33,055 nt of DNA from Hydrogenophilus sp. (GCA_026416515.1 JAOAEZ010000011.1:1-33055), one strand, 5' to 3'; shown: positions 1 to 8,652, counted from the stretch's first letter. Numbers and translations are program-made. Notes: generated from the sequence alone by a model not told the origin.

Positions 1-379
1 GTTGGGGAGTTTGCTGGAGAATGCCGCTCGGTATGCCCGTTCAATGGTGTGCGTGCGGGTAGAGAGGGGAAGTATGAGGGGAGAGGTGGGAGAGTGGGTG
101 GTGATCGTGGAGGATGATGGAGCGGGGTGGAGGGAGGAGGTGGATGGGGTGAAGAAGGATGAGAGAGGCGAAGGGAGGGGAGAGAGGGGGGGGGAGAGGT
201 TACCCCAGGCAGGATTAGGGTTGAGGGCAGCCGAGGAGATTATTACGGCGTTGGGCGGACACTTGGGCCGCGCGCGTTCCCTCCGATTTGGAGGCGCTGC
301 CGTCCGGGTGGTGTTGCCGCAGGCGATCCAGTGGGAACATACAAATATACCTTCCCACCCGCTTAACAACGATCCATAG
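1..379 (+). CDS. Sensor histidine kinase, C-terminal ATP-binding domain (5' truncated by window edge)
   Basis: Only the last 125 or so residues are present; the true start lies before the window. What is visible is a GHKL/HATPase_c fold: an N-box (LLENAARYA) right at the edge, a G1 box (DDGAGW), and a G2 box (GLGLRAAEEIITALGG) followed by the closing strand GGAAVRVVLP. This is the kinase core that binds ATP and phosphorylates a histidine in the missing DHp domain; the input domain and partner regulator cannot be seen. The ATP-lid segment between G1 and G2 is replaced by a low-complexity run rich in Gly, Glu, Arg and Lys (about residues 50-67), encoded by almost pure purines. The gene ends 82 bases before the oppositely oriented tRNA-Asn. 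Family assignment is firm; the signal sensed is unknown. Confidence 0.85.
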   Translation, partial: LGSLLENAARYARSMVCVRVERGSMRGEVGEWVVIVEDDGAGWREEVDGVKKDERGEGRGERGGERLPQAGLGLRAAEEIITALGGHLGRARSLRFGGAAVRVVLPQAIQWEHTNIPSHPLNNDP

Positions 380-460
380 GCTTTTTAAAGCTCTATCCCC
401 TTTGCGCGCCGCTTAAATCGAGAAGAGCGACACTTTATCGGACCTCTAGATAGATCTCTT

Positions 461-536
461 TGGCTCCCCGAGCAGGGCTCGAACCTGCGACCCACGGATT
501 AACAGTCCGTTGCTCTACCAGCTGAGCTATCGGGGA
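461..536 (-). tRNA. tRNA-Asn (anticodon GTT)
   Basis: The reverse strand folds into a full cloverleaf of 76 bases. The acceptor stem TCCCCGA pairs with TCGGGGA, the D-arm is GCTCAGCTGGTAGAGC, the anticodon loop CTGTTAA carries GTT, the T-arm contains GGTTCGAGCC, and the discriminator G is followed by an encoded CCA (461-463). It reads away from the type I secretion genes and has its own promoter at 547-574. I see no clear intrinsic terminator between it and the end of the histidine kinase gene. Confidence 0.97.
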
Positions 537-546
537 ATCGCTTTTT

Positions 547-574
547 ATTGTAGCAGGGGGGCAATTTTTGTCAA
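547..574 (-). promoter_or_regulatory. Sigma-70 promoter of tRNA-Asn
   Basis: On the - strand there is a perfect -35 TTGACA (569-574), a 16-base spacer and a -10 TACAAT (547-552). The predicted start is about 5 bases before the tRNA 5' end at 536. This closely resembles the promoters of tRNA-Ser, tRNA-Arg and the tRNA-Tyr operon in this window. Confidence 0.8.
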
Positions 575-730
575 CGGGCGTTGCGGTGAAAAGGGGTGGA
601 GGAGGAGGAAGGCATTTACCGCAGGGGGAAGCTAGAGGTGATGGGGATCACGCGGTGGGGAGGGAGTAGGGTTGAAAAAGAGTTAGGGAGGAACGATTGA
701 GGAAAAAGAGTGTGCGATAATCAAAGTTTG

Positions 731-747
731 CTTCGCGTTAAGCGAAG
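731..747 (+). promoter_or_regulatory. Small hairpin in the leader of the secretion operon
   Basis: The inverted repeat CTTCGC-GTTAA-GCGAAG lies 21 bases before the exporter ATG at 769. A weak -10-like GATAAT at 716-721 precedes it, without a good -35. The rest of the 537-768 gap is purine-rich and shows nothing else I can name. The hairpin is real as sequence; a regulatory role is a guess. Confidence 0.3.
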
Positions 748-768
748 GGATGAAAGGATTAAACGAAG

Positions 769-2844
769 ATGTTTGGAAGAGAAGCACGTTTTCCTGAATT
801 GGCAGAGCTTTTTGCGGCAATGCGCCGCTATTTCTATGGGGTGGGGGCTTTTTCATTTGTGATCAATGTGCTGCAGTTTACCGCTCCCCTTTATATGCTG
901 CAGGTTTATGACCGAGTGTTGGCGAGTCATAACGAAATGACTTTGCTGATGTTAACAATTTTGGTGGTCGGCCTTTTTGTATTAATGGCAGTGTTGGAGT
1001 TTATCCGCTCCCGAGTGTTGGTACGGGTGGGGGCGGCAATGGAGGCGCGCATCAATCAGCGGATCTTCGACGCAGCGTTTGAGGCGACTTTGCGGCGCGG
1101 CGGGGCTAACGCGCGAATGGCGTTGTCCGATTTAACCCAGCTGCGGCAGTTTCTAACAGGAAACGGACCATTTGCTTTTTTCGATGCTCCGTGGTTTCCA
1201 ATCTATTTGGCGGCGTGCTTCGTACTCCATCCATGGATCGGGTGGTTTAGCGTGGGAGCAGCGTTGGTGTTGGTGGCGTTGACATTGGTGACGGAATGGG
1301 CGACACAAAAGCCATTGGCGGAGGCGAATAAATATGCGAATCAGGCGACTAACTTCGCCCATAACCAATTGGCAAACGCCGAGGTGATCGAGGCAATGGG
1401 GATGTTGCCGGTGCTGCGGGAGCGGTGGAAACAGAAACATGTACAGTACTTGGTGTTGCAGGCGGTGGCGAGCGATCGAGCAGGTTTGATTTCGGCGATT
1501 ACCAAATTTGTGCGGGTGACGTCGCAGTCGTTGATTTTGGGGATCGGCGCGTGGTTGGTGTTGCGCAATCAGATTACACCGGGCGCGATGATCGTGGGGT
1601 CGATTCTGATGGGACGGGCGCTGGCACCGATCGATCAGCTGATCGCGAATTGGCGAGGGTTTGTGCAGGCACGGTTGTCCTATGAGCGATTGGGAGAGTT
1701 GTTGAAGGCTTTCCCCGCCCGCCCACCGCGTTTGTCACTGCCGGCCCCTAAAGGACATGTGAGCGTGGAGGGGGTGGTGGCTGTGCCACCGGGCAGCCAG
1801 ACGGCTGTGGTGCGCGGGGTAACGATGGAGATCCCCCCAGGGACCGTGGTGGGGATCATCGGTCCGTCCGGCTCGGGAAAGTCTTCTTTGGCCCGCTTGC
1901 TGGTGGGGGTATGGGCGCCGGCTGCCGGCAAGGTTCGGTTGGATGGGGCGGACATCAGCCAGTGGGATAAGACGGAGCTAGGACCGTACGTGGGTTATTT
2001 GCCCCAAGATATCGAGTTGTTCGATGGAACGATCGCCGAGAATATTGCCCGCTTCGGCCCCCTCGATTCGGAGCGAATCGTCGAGGCGGCCCAGCGCGCA
2101 GGGGTGCACGAGTTGATTCTGCGGATGCCGCAGGGGTACGATACCCCTATCGGACCAGGGGGGATGGTGCTTTCGGGAGGACAGCGGCAGCGGATTGCAT
2201 TGGCGCGGGCGTTATACGGAGATGTGCGGTTGATCGTTCTAGATGAGCCTAATTCAAATTTGGATGATGTGGGGGAGACGCTGTTGGTGCGAGCTTTGGC
2301 CGAGATGAAACGACAGGGGCGAACGGTGGTGGTGATTACCCATCGGACGAGCGTGCTGGCCGTGGTGGATCGGCTGGCGGTGATGCGCGATGGAATGCTC
2401 CACGCTTATGGCCCGCGCGATCAGGTTTTGGCGGCATTACAGCAGGCCGCATTGGCGGCGCAGGCGGCCGTAGCCCCTGCCCAACCTCCGACAACGGCGT
2501 CTGCGGCTGCTTCAGCAGCCCCCGCTGCCGCGCCTTCCCCAGCACCGCCTAATCCCCCTTCAGAAGCTCCTCCTCCCACGCCTCCTGCTCCCACGCCTCC
2601 TGCCGCCGCGCCCACAGCGCCGCTGGCGGCGAGAGTGAACGCTGAGAATAGGGCGGAGGGGGTGATGAAAGCGACGAGCGTTGCCCCACAGGGGGGGAGA
2701 GAGGGGATGGAGGGGGGAGAAAGTAAAGGGAAGAGGCCGGCGGAGGGGAGGGAGGAGGAACGAGGGGCGTCGAGAAAATCGCCTGCCGGGCCAATTTCTA
2801 CAGCGAGAATGGAGATGGAGTTGGCGATGGGGGAGGGGAGGTGA
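769..2844 (+). CDS. Type I secretion ABC exporter (PrtD/HlyB-like), with a low-complexity C-terminal tail
   Basis: This inner-membrane ATPase would power one-step export of an unfolded protein from cytoplasm to outside. Residues about 20-300 form the six-helix ABC transmembrane domain; there is no N-terminal C39 peptidase domain, as in the PrtD subclass. The nucleotide-binding domain has Walker A GPSGSGKS (365-372), signature LSGGQ (468-472), Walker B LIVLDE with catalytic Glu493, and switch His525. PrtD proteins usually end near residue 570-580. Here a tail of about 135 residues follows: Pro/Ala-rich from about 555 to 630, then Gly/Glu/Arg/Lys-rich to 691. The start at 769 has an AAAGGA-type binding site about 10 bases upstream. 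The gene is followed directly by the membrane fusion protein and then a TolC-like gene, so the tripartite exporter is complete. The substrate is not identifiable. Confidence 0.93.
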   Translation: MFGREARFPELAELFAAMRRYFYGVGAFSFVINVLQFTAPLYMLQVYDRVLASHNEMTLLMLTILVVGLFVLMAVLEFIRSRVLVRVGAAMEARINQRIFDAAFEATLRRGGANARMALSDLTQLRQFLTGNGPFAFFDAPWFPIYLAACFVLHPWIGWFSVGAALVLVALTLVTEWATQKPLAEANKYANQATNFAHNQLANAEVIEAMGMLPVLRERWKQKHVQYLVLQAVASDRAGLISAITKFVRVTSQSLILGIGAWLVLRNQITPGAMIVGSILMGRALAPIDQLIANWRGFVQARLSYERLGELLKAFPARPPRLSLPAPKGHVSVEGVVAVPPGSQTAVVRGVTMEIPPGTVVGIIGPSGSGKSSLARLLVGVWAPAAGKVRLDGADISQWDKTELGPYVGYLPQDIELFDGTIAENIARFGPLDSERIVEAAQRAGVHELILRMPQGYDTPIGPGGMVLSGGQRQRIALARALYGDVRLIVLDEPNSNLDDVGETLLVRALAEMKRQGRTVVVITHRTSVLAVVDRLAVMRDGMLHAYGPRDQVLAALQQAALAAQAAVAPAQPPTTASAAASAAPAAAPSPAPPNPPSEAPPPTPPAPTPPAAAPTAPLAARVNAENRAEGVMKATSVAPQGGREGMEGGESKGKRPAEGREEERGASRKSPAGPISTARMEMELAMGEGR
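2574..2603 (+). repeat. Perfect 15-base tandem repeat inside the exporter tail
   Basis: The unit TCCCACGCCTCCTGC occurs twice back to back and adds a repeated Pro-Thr-Pro-Pro-Ala block to the protein. It sits in the C-rich part of the tail. An in-frame 15-base unit suggests growth by slippage. Confidence 0.8.
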
Positions 2845-4208
2845 TGAACGGAGAGAGGCCTATGTCTTTGCCGGCAAGAGGGGATCGGCCGTTGGTTCTG
2901 GAGGCCGAGGCGCGAACGGTGGAGGTGGTGGCTCATGAGGTGCTGCCGAGCGAGGCCAATCGCTTTTTGCGGTGGGGGGGATTGATTTTGCTGATTTTCT
3001 TTGGGGGGTTTGTGGTGTGGGCGGTGACCGCACCGCTCGATTCGGGAGTGCCGGCGCCCGGGATAACCATTGTGGAGTCGAAGCGGAAGACGGTGTCGCA
3101 TTTGACGGGGGGGATCGTGAAAGAGATTTTGGTTCAGGATATGCAGGAGGTGGTGGAGGGGCAGCCGTTGATTGTGTTGGATTCGACGATGACGTCGGCT
3201 CAGTATCAGAGCGCGTTGAAAGAGTACTACGCATTGCTGGCGACGCAGGCACGATTGGAGGCAGAGGGACGGGGGGCGAGCGCGGTCTCCTTTCGGCGGG
3301 AGCTGCTGGAGGCAGGCGATGAGGGGGAGGCGCGATTGCAGGTGGAGCGACAGCGGGCGCTGTTTCTTTCTCGCCGCCAGACGCTGGCTTCTGAGTTGAG
3401 ATTGCTGGAGGAGATGGCGCGGACTTACGAGCAGGATGCAGCTGCAAAGTCTGCACAGTTGCGGTTATTGCAGGAGCAGTTGCGGGGGATGCGAGCGCTG
3501 GCGAGCGAGGGGTACGCACCACGCAACACCCAGCTTGAGTTGGAGCGCCAGACGCTCGATCTGGCGGCGCGGATCGAGACCGCTCAACGCCAGGCTCAGG
3601 ATGCACGGCTGCGAGCACGCTTGCGTCAGGAGGAGTATCGCAAGGAGGTGGAGACCCAGCTGGCAGAGGTGACTAAACAGGTGGTGTTGCTGGAGGAGCG
3701 GTTGGCAGCGTTAAAGGCCGAGTTGGAGCGTACCGTGATCCGCTCCCCAGCAAGCGGTTTTGTGAACGCGCTGGCAGTGCATACCGTGGGAGGGGTGGTG
3801 CGACCAGGAGAGCCGTTGATGGAGATCGTGCCAAAGGATGAGCGGTTGGTGTTTGAGGTGCAGGTGGCACCGCAGTATATCGAGCGCGTTCGACCCGGGC
3901 AGGAGGCAGAGGTACAGTTGGCCAATTTCCATGATTTGTCGGGGATGGCTCTGGATGCGCGGGTGATCTCCGTGTCAGCCGATTTGGTCTTCGATCGCGC
4001 GGCCGCCGCTGCCGGTCAGCCGACGATGGCTCATTACTTAGCACGAGTGGAGTTGACCGAGAAGGGAATGGCTTTGCTGGGACCAAACCGGAAGTTGCAG
4101 CCGGGAATGCCGGCGACGGTGTTGATTAAGACAGGGGAGCGAACCTTTTTGGAGTATCTGATCAAGCCTATTTGGGAGCGATTGCATACCGCTGTGAAGG
4201 AGCCGTAA
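2844..4208 (+). CDS. HlyD/PrtE-family membrane fusion protein of the type I secretion system
   Basis: This periplasmic adaptor bridges the ABC exporter to the outer-membrane channel. After a short cytoplasmic N-terminus there is one transmembrane helix (about residues 44-65), a first half of a lipoyl/barrel-sandwich motif (about 78-114), a long charged coiled coil (about 115-290), and the second lipoyl half plus beta-barrel starting near VIRSPASGFV (about 298-336). Length (454 residues) is typical. Three in-frame starts are close together: GTG 2841, ATG 2844 and ATG 2862. I chose 2844 because its A overlaps the exporter's TGA stop, implying translational coupling. ATG 2862 has a better-placed GGAGAG and is a fair alternative. 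Its partners are the genes on either side. Confidence 0.93.
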   Translation: MNGERPMSLPARGDRPLVLEAEARTVEVVAHEVLPSEANRFLRWGGLILLIFFGGFVVWAVTAPLDSGVPAPGITIVESKRKTVSHLTGGIVKEILVQDMQEVVEGQPLIVLDSTMTSAQYQSALKEYYALLATQARLEAEGRGASAVSFRRELLEAGDEGEARLQVERQRALFLSRRQTLASELRLLEEMARTYEQDAAAKSAQLRLLQEQLRGMRALASEGYAPRNTQLELERQTLDLAARIETAQRQAQDARLRARLRQEEYRKEVETQLAEVTKQVVLLEERLAALKAELERTVIRSPASGFVNALAVHTVGGVVRPGEPLMEIVPKDERLVFEVQVAPQYIERVRPGQEAEVQLANFHDLSGMALDARVISVSADLVFDRAAAAAGQPTMAHYLARVELTEKGMALLGPNRKLQPGMPATVLIKTGERTFLEYLIKPIWERLHTAVKEP

Positions 4209-4297
4209 TAAGGGAGGAGGAGATAGGGGAGCGAGGAGATGAGAGGGACAGAAGGGCCTAGAAGTTCGGTGGCGGAGGGGAGAGTAGGAGAGAGGCG

Positions 4298-5722
4298 ATG
4301 AAACAGTTGAGGGAGAAGAGAGGGGAAGAGAAATCTGCAGGGGAGAAGAGAGACTGCAGCCCGAGGAGGCGGTGGAGAGAGGTGGGAGTGTTGGTGGCGA
4401 CGATGGGGTGGGTAGGAGGAGCGTGGGGGCTCGATTTGGCGACCGCTTTTCGGTTGGCGGAGGCAAACGACCCTGGATTTGCAGCCAGCCAGCGGCGGGC
4501 GGAGGCCGATGCGGCAGCCGTGGAGGTGGCACGGGCGCGCTTGTTGCCGGCAGTTTCAGCGTCGGCATCGGTGGGACGGGCATGGACCAATACAGAGTAT
4601 TTGAGCGGGTTAAACCGAGGGCGACAGATCGAAAATGAGTATGCGAGCCGTAATTGGGGGGTGGTGGCGCGTCAGCCCCTCTATCGGCCGAGCGAATGGG
4701 CGGGGTGGGAACGAAGCAAAGCGCAGGCGGAGGGAAGCCGCTTGTTGGTTAAGGCAGCACGGGTGCGGTTGCTGCAGCAGGTGGCCCGGGCCTACGCGCA
4801 GGCGTTGTCGGCCGACGCTCAGGTGGCGGTGGCGCGCCAGGATGTGGAGCGATTCAGCGCTTTACTGCGCCAGGCACAGCGAGCTTTGGCGGCAGGGGCC
4901 GCAACGCGAACCGATGTGGAGGAGGCACAGGCGCGATTGGATTTGGCGCGAGCAACGGTGGTAAACCAGGAGGGAAAGCGCGCCCAGGCGCTGGCAGCAC
5001 TGGCGGCGCTGATCGGCGAGGAGGTTCAGGCAGAGCAATTGACGCCGTTGACGGCAATGGAGCCACTGGCGACAGAGGCCCTGTCTGTGCCCTTGGTTCA
5101 GTGGGTGCAGCGGGCGCAGAGCAGCCACCCCGAGGTGGCGGCATTGGTTCAGTTAGAGGAGGCGGCGCGAGAGATGGTGAAACAACAGCGCGCCCAACAT
5201 TGGCCAGTGGTCGATCTGGTGGCGAGCCGGCGGTTGAGCCGCAACGATAGTGAGACGACGATCGGCCAGGAGTACTTGACAACGAGCGCAGTAGTTCAGC
5301 TCTCCGTGCCGCTTTACGCAGGGGGTGGAGTCGATGCCGCTGTGCGCTCCGCTTTGGCGGCTTTGGAGGAGGCGCAGTTGCGAACCGAGGGAAAACGACG
5401 CGAGCTGGCTCAGGCAGTGACCCAGGCGTATACCGCTTTGCAGTTCGGTTATACCCAGTGGCAGGCCTTGGCGCAGGCGGAGCGATCGGCAGAGCAGGCA
5501 GTGATCGGAACCGAAAAGGGAATCGCCGCGGGGACCCGTAATTCGGCAGATTTGTTGAACGCCCAACAGGAGTTGGCGCGGGTGCGCGCGGCGCGGGTCG
5601 ATGCGTTTTACCAGACACTGACCGCCGCGATCGATTTGAGAGTGGCAGCCGAGGGGGGAGTGGAAGAGGTGTTGGAGGTTTTGCAAAGGAGTAACAGCCC
5701 ATCTACGGCAAGAAGCCGTTAG
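4298..5722 (+). CDS. TolC-family outer membrane efflux/secretion protein
   Basis: This is the outer-membrane channel of the tripartite exporter. The 474-residue product has a basic N-terminus, a hydrophobic signal segment (about residues 28-45, cleavage probably within GGAWG) and two OEP repeats made of long amphipathic helices, with a typical TolC strand-and-helix pattern from LDLATAFRLAEANDPGF onward. The region before the signal core is unusually long and charged for a signal peptide. A start further inside is possible, but ATG 4298 has a purine-rich GAGAGG site just upstream. The gene lies 89 bases after the fusion-protein gene; that gap is purine-rich and holds no terminator I can see. 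Its position completes an ABC-MFP-OMP operon, so I assign it to type I secretion rather than drug efflux. Confidence 0.92.
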   Translation: MKQLREKRGEEKSAGEKRDCSPRRRWREVGVLVATMGWVGGAWGLDLATAFRLAEANDPGFAASQRRAEADAAAVEVARARLLPAVSASASVGRAWTNTEYLSGLNRGRQIENEYASRNWGVVARQPLYRPSEWAGWERSKAQAEGSRLLVKAARVRLLQQVARAYAQALSADAQVAVARQDVERFSALLRQAQRALAAGAATRTDVEEAQARLDLARATVVNQEGKRAQALAALAALIGEEVQAEQLTPLTAMEPLATEALSVPLVQWVQRAQSSHPEVAALVQLEEAAREMVKQQRAQHWPVVDLVASRRLSRNDSETTIGQEYLTTSAVVQLSVPLYAGGGVDAAVRSALAALEEAQLRTEGKRRELAQAVTQAYTALQFGYTQWQALAQAERSAEQAVIGTEKGIAAGTRNSADLLNAQQELARVRAARVDAFYQTLTAAIDLRVAAEGGVEEVLEVLQRSNSPSTARSR

Positions 5723-5728
5723 AAGGGG

Positions 5729-5756
5729 TTGCGTTTGCAGGGAGGCGAGTTATAAT
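5729..5756 (+). promoter_or_regulatory. Promoter of tRNA-Val (and possibly the thrS operon)
   Basis: A -35 TTGCGT (5729-5734), 16-base spacer and consensus -10 TATAAT (5751-5756) place the start about 5 bases before the tRNA at 5768. No separate thrS promoter is obvious downstream, so the operon may depend on reading through the terminator at 5854. Confidence 0.75.
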
Positions 5757-5767
5757 AAAAGAACAAA

Positions 5768-5844
5768 AGGCGCGTAGCTCAGTTGGTTAGAGCACCACCT
5801 TGACATGGTGGGGGTCGTTGGTTCGAGTCCAATCGCGCCTACCA
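5768..5844 (+). tRNA. tRNA-Val (anticodon GAC)
   Basis: This is a 77-base cloverleaf with acceptor stem AGGCGCG/CGCGCCT, D-arm GCTCAGTTGGTTAGAGC, anticodon stem CCACC/GGTGG around loop TTGACAT, T-arm GGTTCGAGTCC, discriminator A and encoded CCA (5842-5844). It lies directly upstream of thrS. Confidence 0.97.
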
Positions 5845-5853
5845 GGATTCGAG

Positions 5854-5878
5854 ATGCGGCCCACCGGCCGCATTTTTT
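5854..5878 (+). terminator. Intrinsic terminator between tRNA-Val and thrS
   Basis: A perfect 8-bp stem ATGCGGCC / GGCCGCAT with loop CACC is followed by a run of six T. It lies 9 bases after the tRNA and 13 bases before the thrS start, so it can end the tRNA transcript and limit read-through into the translation operon. Confidence 0.85.
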
Positions 5879-5891
5879 GTTTGGAGAGGAG

Positions 5892-7832
5892 ATGGTCGCG
5901 ATTTCGTTGCCCGATGGTTCGGTTCGCTATTTCGAAAAGAGCGTGACGGCCGCGGAGGTGGCCGCAGCCGTGGGGCCAGCGTTGGCAGAGGCCGCAGTGG
6001 CGGCGAGAGTCAATGGGCGATTGGTCGATCTGGCTACACCGATCGATGAGGATGCACAGGTGGAGATCGTGACCGAACGCGATCCCGCCGGATTGGAGGT
6101 AATCCGCCATTCGACCGCCCATTTGTTGGCCCATGCGGTGAAGCAGCTTTACCCGCAGGTGCAGGTGACCATCGGACCGGTGATCGAGAATGGGTTTTAC
6201 TACGATTTTGCGTTTGATCGGCCTTTTACCCCCGAGGATCTGGAGCAAATCGAGGGACGAATGCGCGCGTTGGCAGCAGCGGCGTTGCCCGTGGTGCGCG
6301 AGGTTTGGCAACGAGAGGAAGCGGTCCGCTTTTTCCGAGAGGCAGGGGAGTTCTATAAGGCAGAGATCGTGGCGTCTATCCCCGAGGGAGAGACGATTTC
6401 GATTTATCGACAGGGAGATTTTGTCGATTTGTGCCGCGGTCCCCATGTGCCCCATACAGGGAAGTTGCGGGCATTTAAGTTAACAAAGGTGGCAGGGGCT
6501 TACTGGCGGGGAGACGCCCGCAACGAGCAGTTGCAGCGAATCTACGGGACCGCTTGGGCAAGCGATCAAGATCTACAGGCCTATCTGCAGCAGATGGCAG
6601 AGGCAGAACGACGCGACCACCGCCGAGTGGGCGTCCAGCTCGATCTATTTCATTTCGAGGAGGCTGCACCAGGTTCGGTTTTTTGGCATCCAAAAGGGTG
6701 GCGCTTGTTCCAGACGTTGATCAGCTATATGCGCAGCCGACAGGAGGCGGCTGGGTACGTGGAGATCAATACGCCCGATGTGATGGATCGCTCGTTGTGG
6801 GAGCGCTCCGGACATTGGGAGAATTACCGCGCCCATATGTTTACTACTCAGACAGAGGATTCGCGCACCTTCGCGTTAAAACCGATGAACTGCCCAGGGG
6901 CAGTGAGTTGGTTTAAGAGCGGCTTACATAGCTACCGAGATCTTCCTTTGCGGGTGGCAGAGTTCGGAAAAGTGCACCGCTATGAGCCGAGCGGCGCTTT
7001 GCACGGCCTTTTGCGGGTGCGCCATTTCACCCAGGATGATGCCCATATTTTCTGTACCCCCGAACAGATGACCGAGGAGTGCCGCGAGGTGGTGGAGCTG
7101 ATTTTGGATATCTACCGCGAGTTCGGTTTCGATTCGGTGCGGGTACGGTTGGCAACACGACCCGATAACCGTATCGGAAGCGAGGAGGTGTGGGATCAGT
7201 TGGAGAGCGCCTTGGCAGAGGCGGTAAAGGGGTTGGGGCTGAGCTACGAGCTGCTGCCGGGAGAGGGGGCTTTCTACGGACCTAAATTGGAGTTTGTGCT
7301 GAAAGATGCAATCGGCCGCGAGTGGCAGTGCGGGACGCTGCAGGTGGATATGAATTTGCCCGAACGGTTCGATTTGGAGTATGTGGCGGAGGATAATAGC
7401 CGCCGCCGCCCAGTGCTTCTGCATCGGGCTTTGTTCGGCTCTTTAGAGCGCTTTATCGGAATTTTGCTGGAGCACTACGCGGGGGCTCTGCCAGTGTGGT
7501 TGGCACCGGTGAAAGCAGTGGTATTGCCGGTGAGCGAACGCCATGCCGCTTACGCCCGTAGCGTGCGCGATGCGTTGCGCAGCGCCAACATTTGGGCAGA
7601 GGATGATTTGCGAAACGAGAAAATTACCTATAAAATTCGCGAGCACAGCTTGCAGCGCATTCCCTATCTGTTGGTGGTGGGGGATCGCGAGGTGGCTAGA
7701 GAAGAGGTGTCGGTGCGAGCGCGCGGCGGGGTCGATTTGGGGCCGATGCCGCTCGCGGCATTTGTGGTCGGTGTCACCGAGGAGATGCACCGCCGATCGC
7801 CCGACGTGGGGAGTTTCGGTAAGAAGGAGTAG
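5892..7832 (+). CDS. thrS: Threonyl-tRNA synthetase
   Basis: This cytoplasmic class II synthetase charges tRNA-Thr using threonine and ATP. The product of 646 residues has a TGS domain (1-61), an editing domain with HSTAH (73-77) and a Cys-Arg-Gly-Pro-His motif, a catalytic core, and a C-terminal anticodon domain from about 535. The catalytic zinc ligands fall at Cys334, His385 and His511, the same numbers as in E. coli ThrRS, which independently supports ATG 5892 as start. A GGAGAGGA binding site lies just before it. The open frame continues upstream through the tRNA-Val gene, but those starts are not real. This is the first gene of thrS-infC-rpmI-rplT-pheS-pheT-ihfA; infC follows after 5 bases. 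Confidence 0.98.
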   Translation: MVAISLPDGSVRYFEKSVTAAEVAAAVGPALAEAAVAARVNGRLVDLATPIDEDAQVEIVTERDPAGLEVIRHSTAHLLAHAVKQLYPQVQVTIGPVIENGFYYDFAFDRPFTPEDLEQIEGRMRALAAAALPVVREVWQREEAVRFFREAGEFYKAEIVASIPEGETISIYRQGDFVDLCRGPHVPHTGKLRAFKLTKVAGAYWRGDARNEQLQRIYGTAWASDQDLQAYLQQMAEAERRDHRRVGVQLDLFHFEEAAPGSVFWHPKGWRLFQTLISYMRSRQEAAGYVEINTPDVMDRSLWERSGHWENYRAHMFTTQTEDSRTFALKPMNCPGAVSWFKSGLHSYRDLPLRVAEFGKVHRYEPSGALHGLLRVRHFTQDDAHIFCTPEQMTEECREVVELILDIYREFGFDSVRVRLATRPDNRIGSEEVWDQLESALAEAVKGLGLSYELLPGEGAFYGPKLEFVLKDAIGREWQCGTLQVDMNLPERFDLEYVAEDNSRRRPVLLHRALFGSLERFIGILLEHYAGALPVWLAPVKAVVLPVSERHAAYARSVRDALRSANIWAEDDLRNEKITYKIREHSLQRIPYLLVVGDREVAREEVSVRARGGVDLGPMPLAAFVVGVTEEMHRRSPDVGSFGKKE

Positions 7833-7837
7833 CGGTC

Positions 7838-8365
7838 ATCGCAGCAGAAAAAACGGTTCGTATCAACGAGGAGATCGAGGCGCGCGAGGTGCGCTTGATC
7901 GGTGTGGACGGACAACAGATCGGTATCGTGCCGCTGCGCACCGCATTGGCGGCGGCAGAGGAGGCAGGGTTAGATCTGGTGGAGATCGCCCCAACGGCAA
8001 CACCCCCAGTGTGCCGGATTATGGATTATGGAAAGTTCCGCTACCAGGAACAGAAGAAAGCACATGAGGCGCGCGCTAAGCAAAAGCAAATTCAGGTTAA
8101 AGAGATCAAGATCCGCCCGGCAACCGATGAGAACGATTATCAGGTGAAACTGCGCAGCTTGCGCCGCTTCTTGAGCGAAGGGGATAAGGCAAAGGTGACT
8201 TTGCGCTTCCGCGGACGTGAGCTTACCCACCAGGAGCTGGGGTTGCGACAGTTGGAGCGAATCCAGCAGGATTTGGCCGATATCGGGGTGGTGGAGCAAA
8301 TGCCAAAGCTGGAGGGGCGACAGATGGTGATGGTGATCGCTCCAGCGAAAAAGAAGGTAAAATAA
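7838..8365 (+). CDS. infC: Translation initiation factor IF-3 (AUC start codon)
   Basis: IF3 binds the 30S subunit, checks the start codon and initiator tRNA, and prevents early joining of the 50S. The 175-residue product has the N-domain beginning [17 protein letters not shown], motif [12 protein letters not shown], a Lys-rich linker and the C-domain with [10 protein letters not shown]. There is no ATG, GTG or TTG where homologues begin. The in-frame ATC at 7838-7840 is the best start: it restores the conserved RINEEI segment and has GGAG at 7826-7829 with an 8-base spacer. GTG 7889, the first conventional start, would delete 17 residues including that segment. Non-canonical starts on infC are well known (AUU in E. 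coli) and underlie IF3 autoregulation, since IF3 discriminates against them. The same control is inferred here. Confidence 0.95.
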   Translation: MAAEKTVRINEEIEAREVRLIGVDGQQIGIVPLRTALAAAEEAGLDLVEIAPTATPPVCRIMDYGKFRYQEQKKAHEARAKQKQIQVKEIKIRPATDENDYQVKLRSLRRFLSEGDKAKVTLRFRGRELTHQELGLRQLERIQQDLADIGVVEQMPKLEGRQMVMVIAPAKKKVK

Positions 8366-8436
8366 AGAGTTCTGTATAGAATCTGAAAGGGCCCAGAATA
8401 GGGGTAGCGTGTTTTTTTCTTTAAAAGGAGTTGACC

Positions 8437-8634
8437 GTGCCGAAGATGAAAACGAAGAAAGGGGCCGCGAAGCGCTTTAAGGTGCTGGGAAACGGCGCCA
8501 TCAAGCGCTCGCAGGCAATGAAACGCCATATTCTGACTAAAAAGCGCCCAGATCGAAAGCGGCGGTTGCGTGGAATGGTCGAGCTTCATCCAAGCGACGT
8601 GCCACTGGTGCGGCGGATGTTGCCCTACGCTTGA
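8437..8634 (+). CDS. rpmI: Large ribosomal subunit protein bL35
   Basis: This is a 65-residue, very basic protein starting [14 protein letters not shown], the standard bL35 N-terminus. The GTG at 8437 is chosen because it gives that N-terminus and sits 6 bases after AAAAGGAG. A TTG at 8431 touches the binding site and is rejected. The 71-base gap after infC contains a run of seven T (8412-8418) without a convincing stem before it. In E. coli this leader is where L20 represses rpmI-rplT; I cannot show the same structure here. rplT follows after 18 bases. Confidence 0.97.
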   Translation: MPKMKTKKGAAKRFKVLGNGAIKRSQAMKRHILTKKRPDRKRRLRGMVELHPSDVPLVRRMLPYA

Positions 8635-8652
8635 GAGAGAGGAGGTGTCGGA

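Noticed and set aside
2860..3618. 252-codon Pro/Ser-rich frame antisense to the HlyD-like gene
   Set aside because: Same compositional artefact; the + strand gene is unambiguous.
5805..5891. N-terminal extension of thrS starting within tRNA-Val
   Set aside because: It would translate the tRNA and terminator; ATG 5892 has a good binding site and makes the zinc ligands match E. coli numbering.
8366..8436. Terminator or L20-binding leader before rpmI
   Set aside because: There is a T7 run and a GGGCCC palindrome, but no stable stem directly before the T-run and I cannot build the pseudoknot known from E. coli.
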